Notes under the pieces: generated by a model
Databases searched by the model: none
The model's input: only the letters and a program-made list of their open reading frames with translations
Told to the model about the DNA's origin: nothing
In this document: piece by piece, positions 1 through 7,089 of the stretch
How the letters are laid out: the number at the start of each line of letters is the position of its first letter
Numbering within the stretch: position 1 is the first letter of the stretch
Assembly: GCA_947166275.1 (NCBI GenBank)
Contig: CAMVDP010000013.1
Span: 1-52,922, forward strand
Source of the DNA: an uncultured Clostridia bacterium
GTDB lineage: Bacteria; Bacillota; Clostridia; Oscillospirales; Ruminococcaceae
Length of the DNA stretch: 52,922 bases
Reading direction: 5' to 3'
Position numbers and translations under genes: made by a program

Positions 1-65
1 AACGTCTGGATCATTCCCAGCTTATACGGGCATTTTTCACACGGTTTGATGAGTTTCACGAACAT
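1..65 (-). CDS. N-terminal fragment of a CxxC-containing protein (runs off the window)
   Basis: On the minus strand an ATG at 65-63 follows a strong AGGAGGT ribosome site (66-72 on the plus strand) and opens a frame to the window edge. The 21 visible residues begin MFVKLIKP and contain a CEKC pair, which may be a metal or zinc-ribbon half-site. The start lies 13 bases after the stop of the upstream phosphoesterase remnant, so the two were probably one transcript. Too little is visible to name a family. Confidence 0.55.
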   Translation of the reverse strand, partial: MFVKLIKPCEKCPYKLGMIQT

Positions 66-78
66 ACCTCCTGCCTTT

Positions 79-753
79 TTATTTTGCGTAGAATTCTTTC
101 ATATCGTCAAGTCTGAGGAAGCCGAGCTGACCTCTGTCGCCCATAGCACAGCCGCAGTCAACTCCGATACGGTCATGGTGATGCCATATTTTATTGCTCG
201 GTGTTTCAGGATGTCCGAATCTGAGCGGGTCTCTGACTAAGCGGATGTTTTCGTCCTCCATTTGCAGCATAGGAGTGGGGGTATGACCGAAGATGTACAT
301 GACATCATATCTCGGTGGCTGTTCAACTGCTGCCGAGCTTAAATGCGGCATCATCGGAGCTCTCTCCCACACGCTGAACTTTGCTTCGTTCAGATAATCG
401 TCGTAACTGCCTTTTTCAAACTCTTCTGTTGGGGCTGCATGAACGAGTTTGTACTTCTGTCCGTTTACCTCGACATCATAATTCAGCGGCAGAGCAAGCA
501 GGAACTTTCTGATCTTGTCCCGGTCTTCCTCTGTGAGTTCATCCCAGCCGTTATGTGTGACCTCGCTGCCGTTTCTGTACCAAAGCATCAAAAGACTGCT
601 CTGCGATTCGTAAGCAGTGTCAGTCCCGCCATACGGAAAACCAAGTGCTTTCATCATCATATACTCATGATTTCCGAGCAGCATCTTAACGTTCGGCATC
701 TCCGTGATCTTCTGCAGTATTCTGATAGCGCGGGCTTTCTGCTCTGCCGCCAC
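79..753 (-). pseudogene. N-terminally truncated calcineurin-like metallophosphoesterase
   Basis: The 224 or so residues contain the second half of a Ser/Thr-phosphatase-like metallophosphoesterase: GNHEYM near residue 27, a GHTP motif and a final HHDRIGVDCG block, all metal or phosphate contacts in this family. The N-terminal part that should carry the DxH and GDxxDRG metal-binding motifs is missing. The only possible start near the break is a GTG at 753 without a ribosome site, and an in-frame stop lies at 772-774. No other frame upstream shows the missing motifs. It is most likely a deletion remnant that cannot form the two-metal centre. A sequencing error is possible but would not restore the missing 40-50 residues. 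Confidence 0.7.
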
Positions 754-874
754 TGTGAGCTTGCGATAATGTCATGATTATTAGCATAGAATATCAAAAC
801 GATCGTCTGTTATTTTATGGAAAGTTTAATACGATTCATCAAATCGCCTGCCATAATCGAACAGACAAAACCGT

Positions 875-918
875 AAAAAAGGGCAATGACTTCCATGTAC
901 GGAGGACATTGCCCTTTT
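875..918 (-). terminator. Rho-independent terminator of the 2HCT transporter gene
   Basis: A perfect 12-bp inverted repeat (877-888 and 907-918, stem containing GGGCAATG) with an 18-nt loop is followed on the minus strand by a run of T (880-875). It sits 39 bases past the transporter stop. The rest of 754-956 shows nothing recognisable. Confidence 0.85.
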
Positions 919-956
919 ATTAAACCGCCATAAATACCGAACAATCTATCCCGCAT

Positions 957-2243
957 TCAGAAAAAAAGCGGAATTATGATCGATGCCATAAGAATAATGA
1001 ATGCTCCTCCGAGACGCGAAGAGATCTGTGCAAACGGCATCAGCTCCATTCTGTTCGCCGCCATAAGGACAGCAACATCACCGGTGCCGCCCATATTTGC
1101 CATACAGAGCCCTGCTGTTATTGCCGCTTCTATCGGATAAAATCCGACAAGCCGTCCTATGAGAGCCGAGCCTGTAACAGCTCCGATAATTACGACCAGA
1201 ACAAGTACAAGGTACATTGGAGAGAAAGCTTCGATTATCTGTCCCATGTCTGTGTAAGCTATGCCTATTCCGAGCATAAGCGCAGCAGTCCAGTTCTTTG
1301 ACACGAAGTTGTACCAGAGTGCAGCGTCATCCTCATAGCGTTCCGGAATAAGCCCGAGACATTTTACAACAGCTACGGAAATAATCATCCATGCGTAAGG
1401 GTGAATATCTGCACCGAGCATTTTTACGAGTGACGAGATAAGCGAACCGAATGAAAAGAAAGCTGTGGAGATGATAACACCGACAGCGTAATTCTCTATT
1501 CCGCTTACATTAAGTTCCTTCTTATCTTCCTTCAGTGAAGCGTCTTTTGATATAACAAGCTGTCCGTTGCCGCTGAGTTTCGGGAAAGCCTTTCCGAGCC
1601 TGTTCAGAAGGCCGCCGAAAACTATCGCAAAAGCGTTGCCAAGTGCAACTGCCGGAACAAGCCGGCTAAGAATTGTTTCGGAGGGAATCCCGAGAGCGCC
1701 CTCAAACACATTTGCAATAGGTACTGCTCCTGCACCCATACCGCCACCCATTATCGGTATTCCGATATATGCAACGGACTCTCCGATATTCATGCCAAAG
1801 AAGTTTCCAAACAGAGCAACAAGTCCAAGTGCTGCCGCAACAGCTCCGATAATACACGGAAGGTATCTTATGGCAGCCTTTATCAGAAGTTTGCGGTTCA
1901 TTCCAAGAATAGAACCTGTGATGAGTGCCGATATGTAAAAATCGAGGAACCCTGCGCTTTTCATGAACGAAGTGCAGTTTTCCGTGACTTCAGCCGGTAT
2001 AATATTCCAGTATGTAAGAGCAGCACCGCCGAAAATACATACTATCGCGCCGCCGCCGAGAAAAGTCTTGACAAAAGGCGTGATATTGCCAATTACGTTC
2101 AGGAGTGCGCCGAATATCATCAGAAACAGAAATGCTCCTACCATTCCAGTGGGAAGAACGTTGAGTGCACAACAAGCAACAACAATCAGCACAATAATTA
2201 AAAACCACTTCAGATCTAATCCGATAATTTTTATGTTTTTCAT
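957..2243 (-). CDS. 2-hydroxycarboxylate (citrate/malate) sodium symporter, 2HCT/CitS family
   Basis: This is a 428-residue polytopic membrane protein of the normal length for the 2HCT family (CitS, CimH, MaeN), which imports citrate or malate with Na+ or H+. The two re-entrant-loop signatures are visible: a GGGMGAG glycine block around residue 167 and GGTGDV near residue 390. The first membrane segment begins at about residue 13. The start ATG at 2243 is preceded by GGGAG. The gene stands alone between its own promoter and terminator, with no citrate lyase or malic enzyme nearby, so the substrate cannot be assigned. Na+ dependence is inferred from the family. Confidence 0.88.
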   Translation of the reverse strand: MKNIKIIGLDLKWFLIIVLIVVACCALNVLPTGMVGAFLFLMIFGALLNVIGNITPFVKTFLGGGAIVCIFGGAALTYWNIIPAEVTENCTSFMKSAGFLDFYISALITGSILGMNRKLLIKAAIRYLPCIIGAVAAALGLVALFGNFFGMNIGESVAYIGIPIMGGGMGAGAVPIANVFEGALGIPSETILSRLVPAVALGNAFAIVFGGLLNRLGKAFPKLSGNGQLVISKDASLKEDKKELNVSGIENYAVGVIISTAFFSFGSLISSLVKMLGADIHPYAWMIISVAVVKCLGLIPERYEDDAALWYNFVSKNWTAALMLGIGIAYTDMGQIIEAFSPMYLVLVLVVIIGAVTGSALIGRLVGFYPIEAAITAGLCMANMGGTGDVAVLMAANRMELMPFAQISSRLGGAFIILMASIIIPLFF

Positions 2244-2289
2244 AGCAATTCAACAGCTCCCTGATAAAATGGATAAACAATTTATATGT

Positions 2290-2318
2290 ATTATAGCACA
2301 TATACCAGGTTTTTGCAA
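2290..2318 (-). promoter_or_regulatory. Sigma-A promoter of the 2HCT transporter
   Basis: On the minus strand TTGCAA (2318-2313) and TATAAT (2295-2290) are separated by exactly 17 bases, about 50 bases upstream of the ATG. Confidence 0.75.
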
Positions 2319-2423
2319 TAAGCAGAGAATATTTGTATATGTCCGGAGGGTCAAAGGAAAACAATACTTATATAGTGCGCTAGGTATGAGCTGAATTATT
2401 TATGAAAGTTGATCGTGTTTTTA

Positions 2424-2452
2424 TTGCATTTTTCAATCAATTGTGGTATAAT
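2424..2452 (+). promoter_or_regulatory. Extended -10 promoter of the hydrogenase-like/GGDEF gene
   Basis: TTGCAT (2424-2429), a 17-base spacer ending in TGG, and TATAAT (2447-2452). It lies about 100 bases before the start codon. Reading starts upstream of the chosen ATG would fall within or before this promoter and are therefore unlikely. Confidence 0.75.
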
Positions 2453-2555
2453 AAATATCAGCGACATTGCACAAATATGCTCATGCTCTTTGTGCGGTAT
2501 TGCCAAACGATTAATAAACCGTGACTTATTATCATATCCACAGGAGATGAATACA

Positions 2556-4325
2556 ATGAAAAACGGTTTGATATTCACTAACGAAAAATGTATAGGATGC
2601 AACAGATGTGTTCGTATCTGCTGTTCTTTCGGCGCTACAATATCCCATAACCGCCCTGATCACAGTTCTATACGAATTAATCCGGAACGCTGCATCAACT
2701 GCGGAGCGTGCATCGATGTATGCGGTCATTCTGCAAGAGAATATCATGATGATACCGAAACTTTTTTCGCAGACCTGAAAAAAGGAGAGCACATTTCTCT
2801 TCTCATAGCTCCGTCATTTGAAGCGAAATATCCGGACGAATACCGAAAAGTCCTCGGTGCACTCAAAGCACTCGGCGTGAAGCGTATGCTTCCCGTGTCT
2901 CTCGGTGCTGATATATGCACCTGGGGATACCTGAAACTGATAAACGAAAAGGGATATAAAGGAATGCTCTCAACGACGTGTCCCGTTGTTGTCTCATTTG
3001 TTGAGCACTGGAAGCCGTATCTTATCCCGCTTCTGATGCCAATAAAGAGCCCGATGATGTGCGCGGCCCGTTATTTCCGCGACAAACTCGGCATCACCGA
3101 TAAATTTGCGTTCATAGGTCCGTGTATAGCTAAACGCATGGAAACAGATAAATATCCGGAGCTTGTTCAGTATAACATTACATTTCCGAAGCTCATCGAA
3201 TATATAAACAAGAATGATCTCGGAGATGAGGAGAGTTTTGAGGGTCTTGATGCTGGTCTCGGCACATTCTATCCTGCCCCCGGCGGTCTTAGCGACAATA
3301 TAAAATGGTTTCTCGGTGATGATACGCCGGTTCGTGTTGTTTCGGGGAAAACATACCTGTATGAACGTTTCCTCACGAGCTGGAAAAAACTGCTCGAGGA
3401 TAATAAGCCTTTTGTACTGTATGACGCGCTGAACTGCCGTGAAGGCTGTCTTGAAGGCACCGCCAAGGTATATACCGAAGACCGGGAATTCAAGGGAATT
3501 TCCAATATAAACGATATCAGGACAAAAAGCAAGAAATTTTCTCACGATTCACCGTGGTCTCCGGAGCTTTCTCCCGCACAGCGCCTCGAAAATCTGAACA
3601 GGCAGTTCGGAGATCTTGATCTGAACGACTATATGACAGAGTTTGAAGACAAAAGCCAGACCTGCAGGATTTCCTATCCGACAGATGAAGAAGCCGAAGC
3701 AATATACCGCTCTATGCATAAGGACGATGAAAGCTCAAGAAATATCAACTGTTCTGCCTGCGGTTATGAGACCTGCCATGAAATGATGATCGCGATACAT
3801 AACGGCTTCAACACCCGCCACAACTGTGTTTACAGCGAAAAAGAGGAAAGCATCTATCTCGCAAAGATGTCATTCAGCGACCAGCTCACCGGCGTTATGA
3901 ACAGAAACGCCTATGAGAGAAAGCTTAACACTATGTTCGGGCGCGGCGGTTCGGTCGGTCTTATAGTTGCCGATGTCAACGGATTAAAATACGCTAACGA
4001 TAATGAGGGTCACGGAGCCGGAGACCGTCTTATCATAGAAACTGCACATGCACTTGCGAACGAGTTCGGTGTGGAGCGGGTATTCCGTACCGGCGGCGAC
4101 GAGTTTCTTGTCGTTTTGCAGGATTTCACTGAGCAGGAACTTGAAAATGATATAGTTCTTGTAAAGGAATATCTTTCAAGTGTTAAAGTAAGCACCTCGT
4201 TCGGTCTTGCCTTCTCGGAACATTTCAACGGCGATATGAGTGCGCTCCAGGAGATCGCCGACAAGAAAATGTATGAGGATAAAGAGTGTTACTATAAAAT
4301 GACCGGAAAGGTCCGCAGAATCTGA
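2556..4325 (+). CDS. Ferredoxin / [FeFe]-hydrogenase-like H-cluster sensor fused to a GGDEF diguanylate cyclase
   Basis: A 589-residue cytoplasmic protein with four parts. Residues 11-57 hold two 4Fe-4S ferredoxin motifs (C12, C15, C18, C22; C46, C49, C52, C56). Residues 80-305 match the large-subunit domain of [FeFe] hydrogenases: C142 in TTCP, C190 and K193 in PCIAK, and C294/C298 in a CxxxC. These correspond to the four H-cluster cysteines and the cyanide-contact lysine. The cysteine normally preceding C142 (the proton relay) is Thr141. Residues 399-424 form a further 4Fe-4S site (CxxC, CGxxxC, distal C). Residues 438-589 are a GGDEF domain with an intact GGDEF at 513-517 and no RxxD inhibitory site. 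AGGAG lies 9 bases before the chosen ATG. Likely role: c-di-GMP synthesis controlled by H2 or redox state. Reader or sensor function is inferred. Confidence 0.85.
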   Translation: MKNGLIFTNEKCIGCNRCVRICCSFGATISHNRPDHSSIRINPERCINCGACIDVCGHSAREYHDDTETFFADLKKGEHISLLIAPSFEAKYPDEYRKVLGALKALGVKRMLPVSLGADICTWGYLKLINEKGYKGMLSTTCPVVVSFVEHWKPYLIPLLMPIKSPMMCAARYFRDKLGITDKFAFIGPCIAKRMETDKYPELVQYNITFPKLIEYINKNDLGDEESFEGLDAGLGTFYPAPGGLSDNIKWFLGDDTPVRVVSGKTYLYERFLTSWKKLLEDNKPFVLYDALNCREGCLEGTAKVYTEDREFKGISNINDIRTKSKKFSHDSPWSPELSPAQRLENLNRQFGDLDLNDYMTEFEDKSQTCRISYPTDEEAEAIYRSMHKDDESSRNINCSACGYETCHEMMIAIHNGFNTRHNCVYSEKEESIYLAKMSFSDQLTGVMNRNAYERKLNTMFGRGGSVGLIVADVNGLKYANDNEGHGAGDRLIIETAHALANEFGVERVFRTGGDEFLVVLQDFTEQELENDIVLVKEYLSSVKVSTSFGLAFSEHFNGDMSALQEIADKKMYEDKECYYKMTGKVRRI

Positions 4326-4435
4326 TGATCGTATAATAAGCCCGGTTTCTTTATTTCCCGCGATTATCATAGATATTTTCTTCAGGTTCATAGTATTAGT
4401 TTCAATTATAAAGATATACTGCTATTTTCAAAACA

Positions 4436-4464
4436 GGTTCGGAACAATCGCTCCGGACCTTTTT
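4436..4464 (+). terminator. Rho-independent terminator downstream of the GGDEF fusion gene
   Basis: An 8-bp stem (4436-4443 with 4452-4459, one G-U pair) closes an 8-base loop and is followed by TTTTT (4460-4464). It lies 110 bases past the stop. The rest of 4326-4615 is AT-rich with no recognisable gene. Confidence 0.7.
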
Positions 4465-4615
4465 GTTGTGTATTCTGACCGCCATTATAAAGAAATACAG
4501 ACGACAGGATCCGACACGACAGACCTGTATTTCTGTTATTTCTTAACGCTGTCATAAACAGAACAGCCGAATATTTGAAAAAACGCGGCATATCTTTTAG
4601 AAAGGCGGTGAAAAT

Positions 4616-4723
4616 TTGGTCATAAACAAATACAAGACCGAAAATGAAAAGGAAAGAAGCGAGAAGCTCAACGATCTCCTGGCGGAGTTCATCAACAACA
4701 GAGAAAACAACAAAACGGTCTGA
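4616..4723 (+). CDS. Small 35-residue ORF leading a recombinase stub
   Basis: A TTG start at 4616 stands five bases after AAGGCGGTG. The peptide is hydrophilic and highly charged (Lys, Glu, Asn-rich) and lacks a membrane segment. An inverted repeat (4709-4718 with 4758-4767, AACAAAACGG arms, T-rich after the second arm) overlaps its end and separates it from the recombinase stub. That arrangement looks like a leader or accessory gene of a recombinase-bearing element. I do not recognise the family, and no ATG is available in this frame. Confidence 0.4.
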   Translation: MVINKYKTENEKERSEKLNDLLAEFINNRENNKTV

Positions 4724-4767
4724 CCCTGATTGCCTATAATCAATTAGCAGCAACCGGCCGTTTTGTT
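4709..4767 (+). terminator. Inverted repeat between the small ORF and the recombinase stub (attenuator-like)
   Basis: Ten-base arms AACAAAACGG and CCGTTTTGTT enclose about 39 bases. The second arm ends in a T-rich stretch just before the recombinase ribosome site. It could act as an attenuator. Confidence 0.45.
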
Positions 4768-4783
4768 TGCGGGAGGAAACAGA

Positions 4784-4966
4784 ATGACAGATCTACCGAA
4801 AGCTGCGATCTATTGCAGGCTGTCCGAGGAGGACAGGAACAAAGTGCGCGGCACGGATGACAGCGAGAGCATCAAAAACCAGAAGGCTATGCTCACACAG
4901 TATGCGGCCGATCACGACTGGCTCATATACGACATATATTCGGACAGAGAGATTCATACCGTATAG
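4784..4966 (+). pseudogene. Serine recombinase N-terminal remnant
   Basis: The start ATG at 4784 follows GGGAGG. The first 54 residues match the catalytic N-terminus of large serine recombinases: AAIYCRLSEED with the expected catalytic serine, then SESIKNQK, and W-x-IYDIYSD. In intact homologues an EDYSG-type sequence and about 400 more residues follow. Here the match ends at about base 4945, and the frame closes after a few unrelated residues. The rest of the enzyme is gone, so it cannot recombine DNA. The next bases encode a GGDEF tail in another frame, showing that two genes were joined by deletion or recombination. Confidence 0.8.
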
Positions 4967-5199
4967 GCGGCGACGAATATGTCGCGTTCTTGACAGACCG
5001 GCCACTCACAGATGTTGAGAACAAGTTATCCGAAATGAAGAAATGTATGGCCAAAAAGGGGTATCATGCGGCAATAGGATATGAATTCTGCGACACGAAG
5101 GATGTCATTATGAACAATCTTATTGTCGTCGTTGAATCGAAGATGTACAAGGACAAGTCGGAATACTACAAGACCCATGAAAGACGCACACGGCAATAA
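4946..5199 (+). pseudogene. C-terminal fragment of a GGDEF domain protein
   Basis: Starting near base 4948, in a different frame from the recombinase stub, the translation reads DSYRIGGDEYVAFL and continues to an alpha/beta tail ending in ESKMYKDKSEYYKT at 5199. This is the second half of a diguanylate cyclase domain, including an intact GGDEY loop, but everything N-terminal is missing. The only start-like codon is an internal TTG at 4990, after the GGDEY, without a convincing ribosome site. It is a remnant of a further GGDEF gene in this signalling-rich locus. Confidence 0.75.
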
Positions 5200-5255
5200 A
5201 ACAAAACCGTTATTCTGAAATGGTATTGCTCATATTCCTTCATAGATCTGCTCAA

Positions 5256-5804
5256 TTAAAACGCATATACATTTCCCCTGAAATTACCGATAGTTTCCGG
5301 ATCAAAATCCGTTTTATTATAGATCCCATGAATAGTGGCATCTATATATTCGCGTTCTGTCTGAGCTTCCATAGGAAGAGGTATTTCATCTCCATAGGTC
5401 ATTCGTATATTCTCAAACTGAAAATACACTTCATTGTATTTTCTGAAAAATTCCGCATTTGTCTCTTTATTACAAAAATTGTCATATCCAAAATCATTAT
5501 GAAATCCTATAAAGAAAGCAATGATCGAATTATCGTCGGTCATATTGCCGGCGAATTTAAGATCACCGTGCACGCCCGGCCTGCCTTCATAATAATTGAC
5601 AAATATAACCTGTTTATCCACAGCACATGATCTGTTGTATTCATCGAGATAATTCTCGATTTTAATTTGCAGTTCTGATTTTGGTGTAAAAATATAAAAC
5701 ATGGACAATTGAATAATCGGATATAAAAACCATATAGCGGTCGCACCGGCTATTATTATGATGAGTATGATTATATTTTTTCGGATTGCTTTTTTATCTT
5801 TCAT
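5256..5804 (-). CDS. Hypothetical single-pass membrane protein
   Basis: A 182-residue protein with a Lys-rich N-terminus, one membrane segment (about residues 9-30, rich in Ile) and an extracytoplasmic domain of about 150 residues without motifs I recognise. AAGGCGG lies 8 bases before the ATG at 5804; a GTG three codons upstream overlaps that site and is less likely. Codon use and composition are clearly more AT-rich than the flanking genes, and it sits next to recombinase debris, so horizontal acquisition is plausible. Its upstream region carries four TTACAA repeats at 11-bp intervals, which suggests control by a response regulator. Confidence 0.6.
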   Translation of the reverse strand: MKDKKAIRKNIIILIIIIAGATAIWFLYPIIQLSMFYIFTPKSELQIKIENYLDEYNRSCAVDKQVIFVNYYEGRPGVHGDLKFAGNMTDDNSIIAFFIGFHNDFGYDNFCNKETNAEFFRKYNEVYFQFENIRMTYGDEIPLPMEAQTEREYIDATIHGIYNKTDFDPETIGNFRGNVYAF

Positions 5805-5825
5805 ATTTCTCACCGCCTTAATACC

Positions 5826-5854
5826 ATTTTACGACATACTGACATTAAAAGCAA
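5826..5854 (-). promoter_or_regulatory. Candidate promoter of the 5256-5804 gene
   Basis: On the minus strand TTGCTT (5854-5849) and TAAAAT (5831-5826) are 17 bases apart. The weak -35 directly abuts the 11-bp repeat array, as in activator-dependent promoters. The leader would be only about 15 bases. Confidence 0.4.
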
Positions 5855-5893
5855 TTACAAACCGTTTACAATGTGGTTACAAAGCGATTACAA
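5855..5893 (-). promoter_or_regulatory. Four TTACAA direct repeats with 11-bp period (Pho-box-like operator)
   Basis: TTACAA occurs at 5855, 5866, 5877 and 5888, exactly one helical turn apart, lying 51-89 bases upstream of the 5804 start codon. Spacing and sequence resemble boxes of OmpR/PhoB-type response regulators (Bacillus PhoP binds TT[ACT]A[CT]A-type repeats with this period). The regulator is not in the window. Confidence 0.6.
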
Positions 5894-5928
5894 AAACAAG
5901 CGCATCATTATCGCCGATGCGCTTGTTT
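5894..5928 (-). terminator. Rho-independent terminator of the cotJ operon
   Basis: A perfect 13-bp stem (5894-5906 with 5916-5928) with a 9-base loop lies 15 bases past the cotJC stop. It is followed on the minus strand by TTG and immediately by the TTACAA array. Confidence 0.85.
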
Positions 5929-5942
5929 AATTTCTCATAAAG

Positions 5943-6500
5943 TCACTTTATCTTGCTCTGGAGTATGTCGAGGAGCTCGCCGAAGCGCTGGAAATGCACT
6001 ACCTCGCGCTCGCGCAGATAGCGTATCACGTTTGTGACATCGGGGTCATCGCACATACGGAGTATGTTATCGTATGTGGCTCTTGCTTTCTGTTCGGCTG
6101 CCATATCCTCCATGATATCGGCGATCGGGTCAGCCTTGCTCTGCATGTACGCTGCGCTGAAAGGCACTCCCGACGCGCTTGCAGGGTAGACTGCGTTGGC
6201 ATGGTCGATGTAGTAATCGCCGACGCCGTAGCGGTCAAAGCTTTTGGCGCCTTCGCCCTTTGTGAGCTGGGTGACTATGCTTCCTATCATTTCAAGATGT
6301 CCGAGCTCTTCGGTTCCTATGTCAGTGAGCAGTGCTATACCGCTTTTTTCGGTCTGTGCGAAACGCTGGGACAGGTATCGCAGGGATGCTCCAAGCTCAC
6401 CGTCGGGACCGCCGTACTGGCTTAAAATGTAGCTCGCGAGCCTTGGGTTCTTGTTGTTTATCTTTACAGGAATCTGGGTCATCTTGGTGAAAACAAACAT
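5943..6500 (-). CDS. cotJC: Spore coat protein CotJC (manganese-catalase-like)
   Basis: A 185-residue ferritin-like protein of the CotJC/Mn-catalase family. The carboxylate and histidine ligands of a di-metal four-helix bundle are visible in EELGHLEM (near residue 65) and EREVVHFQR (near 165). AAGGAGG precedes the ATG at 6500. In Bacillus subtilis the cotJ products sit in the inner spore coat; CotJC homologues resemble Mn catalases, but peroxidase activity here is only inferred. It is the last gene of cotJA-cotJB-cotJC and lies 12 bases from cotJB. Its presence argues that the organism makes endospores or recently did. Confidence 0.93.
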   Translation of the reverse strand: MFVFTKMTQIPVKINNKNPRLASYILSQYGGPDGELGASLRYLSQRFAQTEKSGIALLTDIGTEELGHLEMIGSIVTQLTKGEGAKSFDRYGVGDYYIDHANAVYPASASGVPFSAAYMQSKADPIADIMEDMAAEQKARATYDNILRMCDDPDVTNVIRYLREREVVHFQRFGELLDILQSKIK

Positions 6501-6512
6501 TGCGGTGCCTCC

Positions 6513-6779
6513 TTACTGCATTTTCTGCGACGGCCATGTGCCGACCAGCCATTCCCAGCTGTCGCTGCAGTCGGCGCTTGTGGCGTACAGCGGATAATAA
6601 CGGCTCTCAAACGCTTCGACGCAGGCTTTGGCGTTTGCGGAGGCTTCCGCGAACATCCGCAGCGCTTTCGTATCGTCCGGGTGTGTGTCAAGATACAGGT
6701 TGAGGTCGGTCACATAGAACAGAGCTTCGCTCACCCTGCGCATAAGCTGCTGAACCGACATGTTCATGTTACTTGCCAT
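6513..6779 (-). CDS. cotJB: Spore coat protein CotJB
   Basis: An 88-residue protein with the CotJB pattern: a helical N-terminus with QQLMRRV and FYVTDLNLYLDTHP, and a C-terminal WEWLVGTWPS. That is the usual length for the family. The ATG at 6779 is preceded by GAGAGGGGG and overlaps the end of cotJA by 11 bases, implying translational coupling. It works with CotJA and CotJC in the spore coat. Confidence 0.9.
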   Translation of the reverse strand: MASNMNMSVQQLMRRVSEALFYVTDLNLYLDTHPDDTKALRMFAEASANAKACVEAFESRYYPLYATSADCSDSWEWLVGTWPSQKMQ

Positions 6780-6960
6780 CGTAAAGCCCCCTCTCGTATT
6801 CTCCTATGCCGATGTCAAGCTCGGGAAATACTGTGCCCTGCTGCATCGCACGCTCGGGAGTGTATACCCGTCCGAGACGCTGGAAAGGCACGAAGGCATA
6901 TCCCACCTTGCCGCAGGTCATATCGGGCATTTGCTCCATGCTGCATTCGTTGTTGTTCAT
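6769..6960 (-). CDS. cotJA: Spore coat associated protein CotJA
   Basis: A 63-residue protein with the CotJA signature AFVPFQR followed by VYTPERAMQQGTVFPEL. The start at 6960 is chosen because AAAGGAA lies 9 bases upstream; an earlier in-frame ATG at 6984 overlaps that site. First gene of the operon; in Bacillus it is needed for assembling CotJC into the coat. Confidence 0.88.
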   Translation of the reverse strand: MNNNECSMEQMPDMTCGKVGYAFVPFQRLGRVYTPERAMQQGTVFPELDIGIGEYERGLYDGK

Positions 6961-7000
6961 GGTATCAGTTCCTTTCATTCGCATTGCCGTATGGCTTCTT

Positions 7001-7009
7001 TATTCTATG
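7001..7009 (-). promoter_or_regulatory. Candidate sporulation-sigma -10 box for cotJABC
   Basis: CATAGAATA on the minus strand fits the CATAnnnTA -10 shared by mother-cell sigma factors E and K, about 40 bases before cotJA. No sigma-A promoter is evident there. The -35 is not clear. Confidence 0.45.
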
Positions 7010-7057
7010 CGCGTATGTTCACGAGTGCCACACGGACTTATGATGCCACAACACAAA

Positions 7058-7084
7058 TGACCGGCTGCGAAATACAGCCGGTCA
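7058..7084 (-). terminator. Terminator of the lipoprotein gene
   Basis: A perfect 10-bp stem TGACCGGCTG/CAGCCGGTCA with a 7-base loop, six bases past the stop of the 7090 gene and followed by TTTGTGTTG on the minus strand. Confidence 0.75.
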
Positions 7085-7089
7085 TAGTC

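Noticed and set aside
2409-2555. N-terminal extension of the hydrogenase-GGDEF protein
   Set aside because: The extension would start within or before the promoter at 2424-2452, whereas AGGAG supports the ATG at 2556.
5220-5630. A 136-codon plus-strand frame
   Set aside because: It is antisense to the membrane protein at 5256-5804, which has a ribosome site and a membrane segment; the plus frame has neither.
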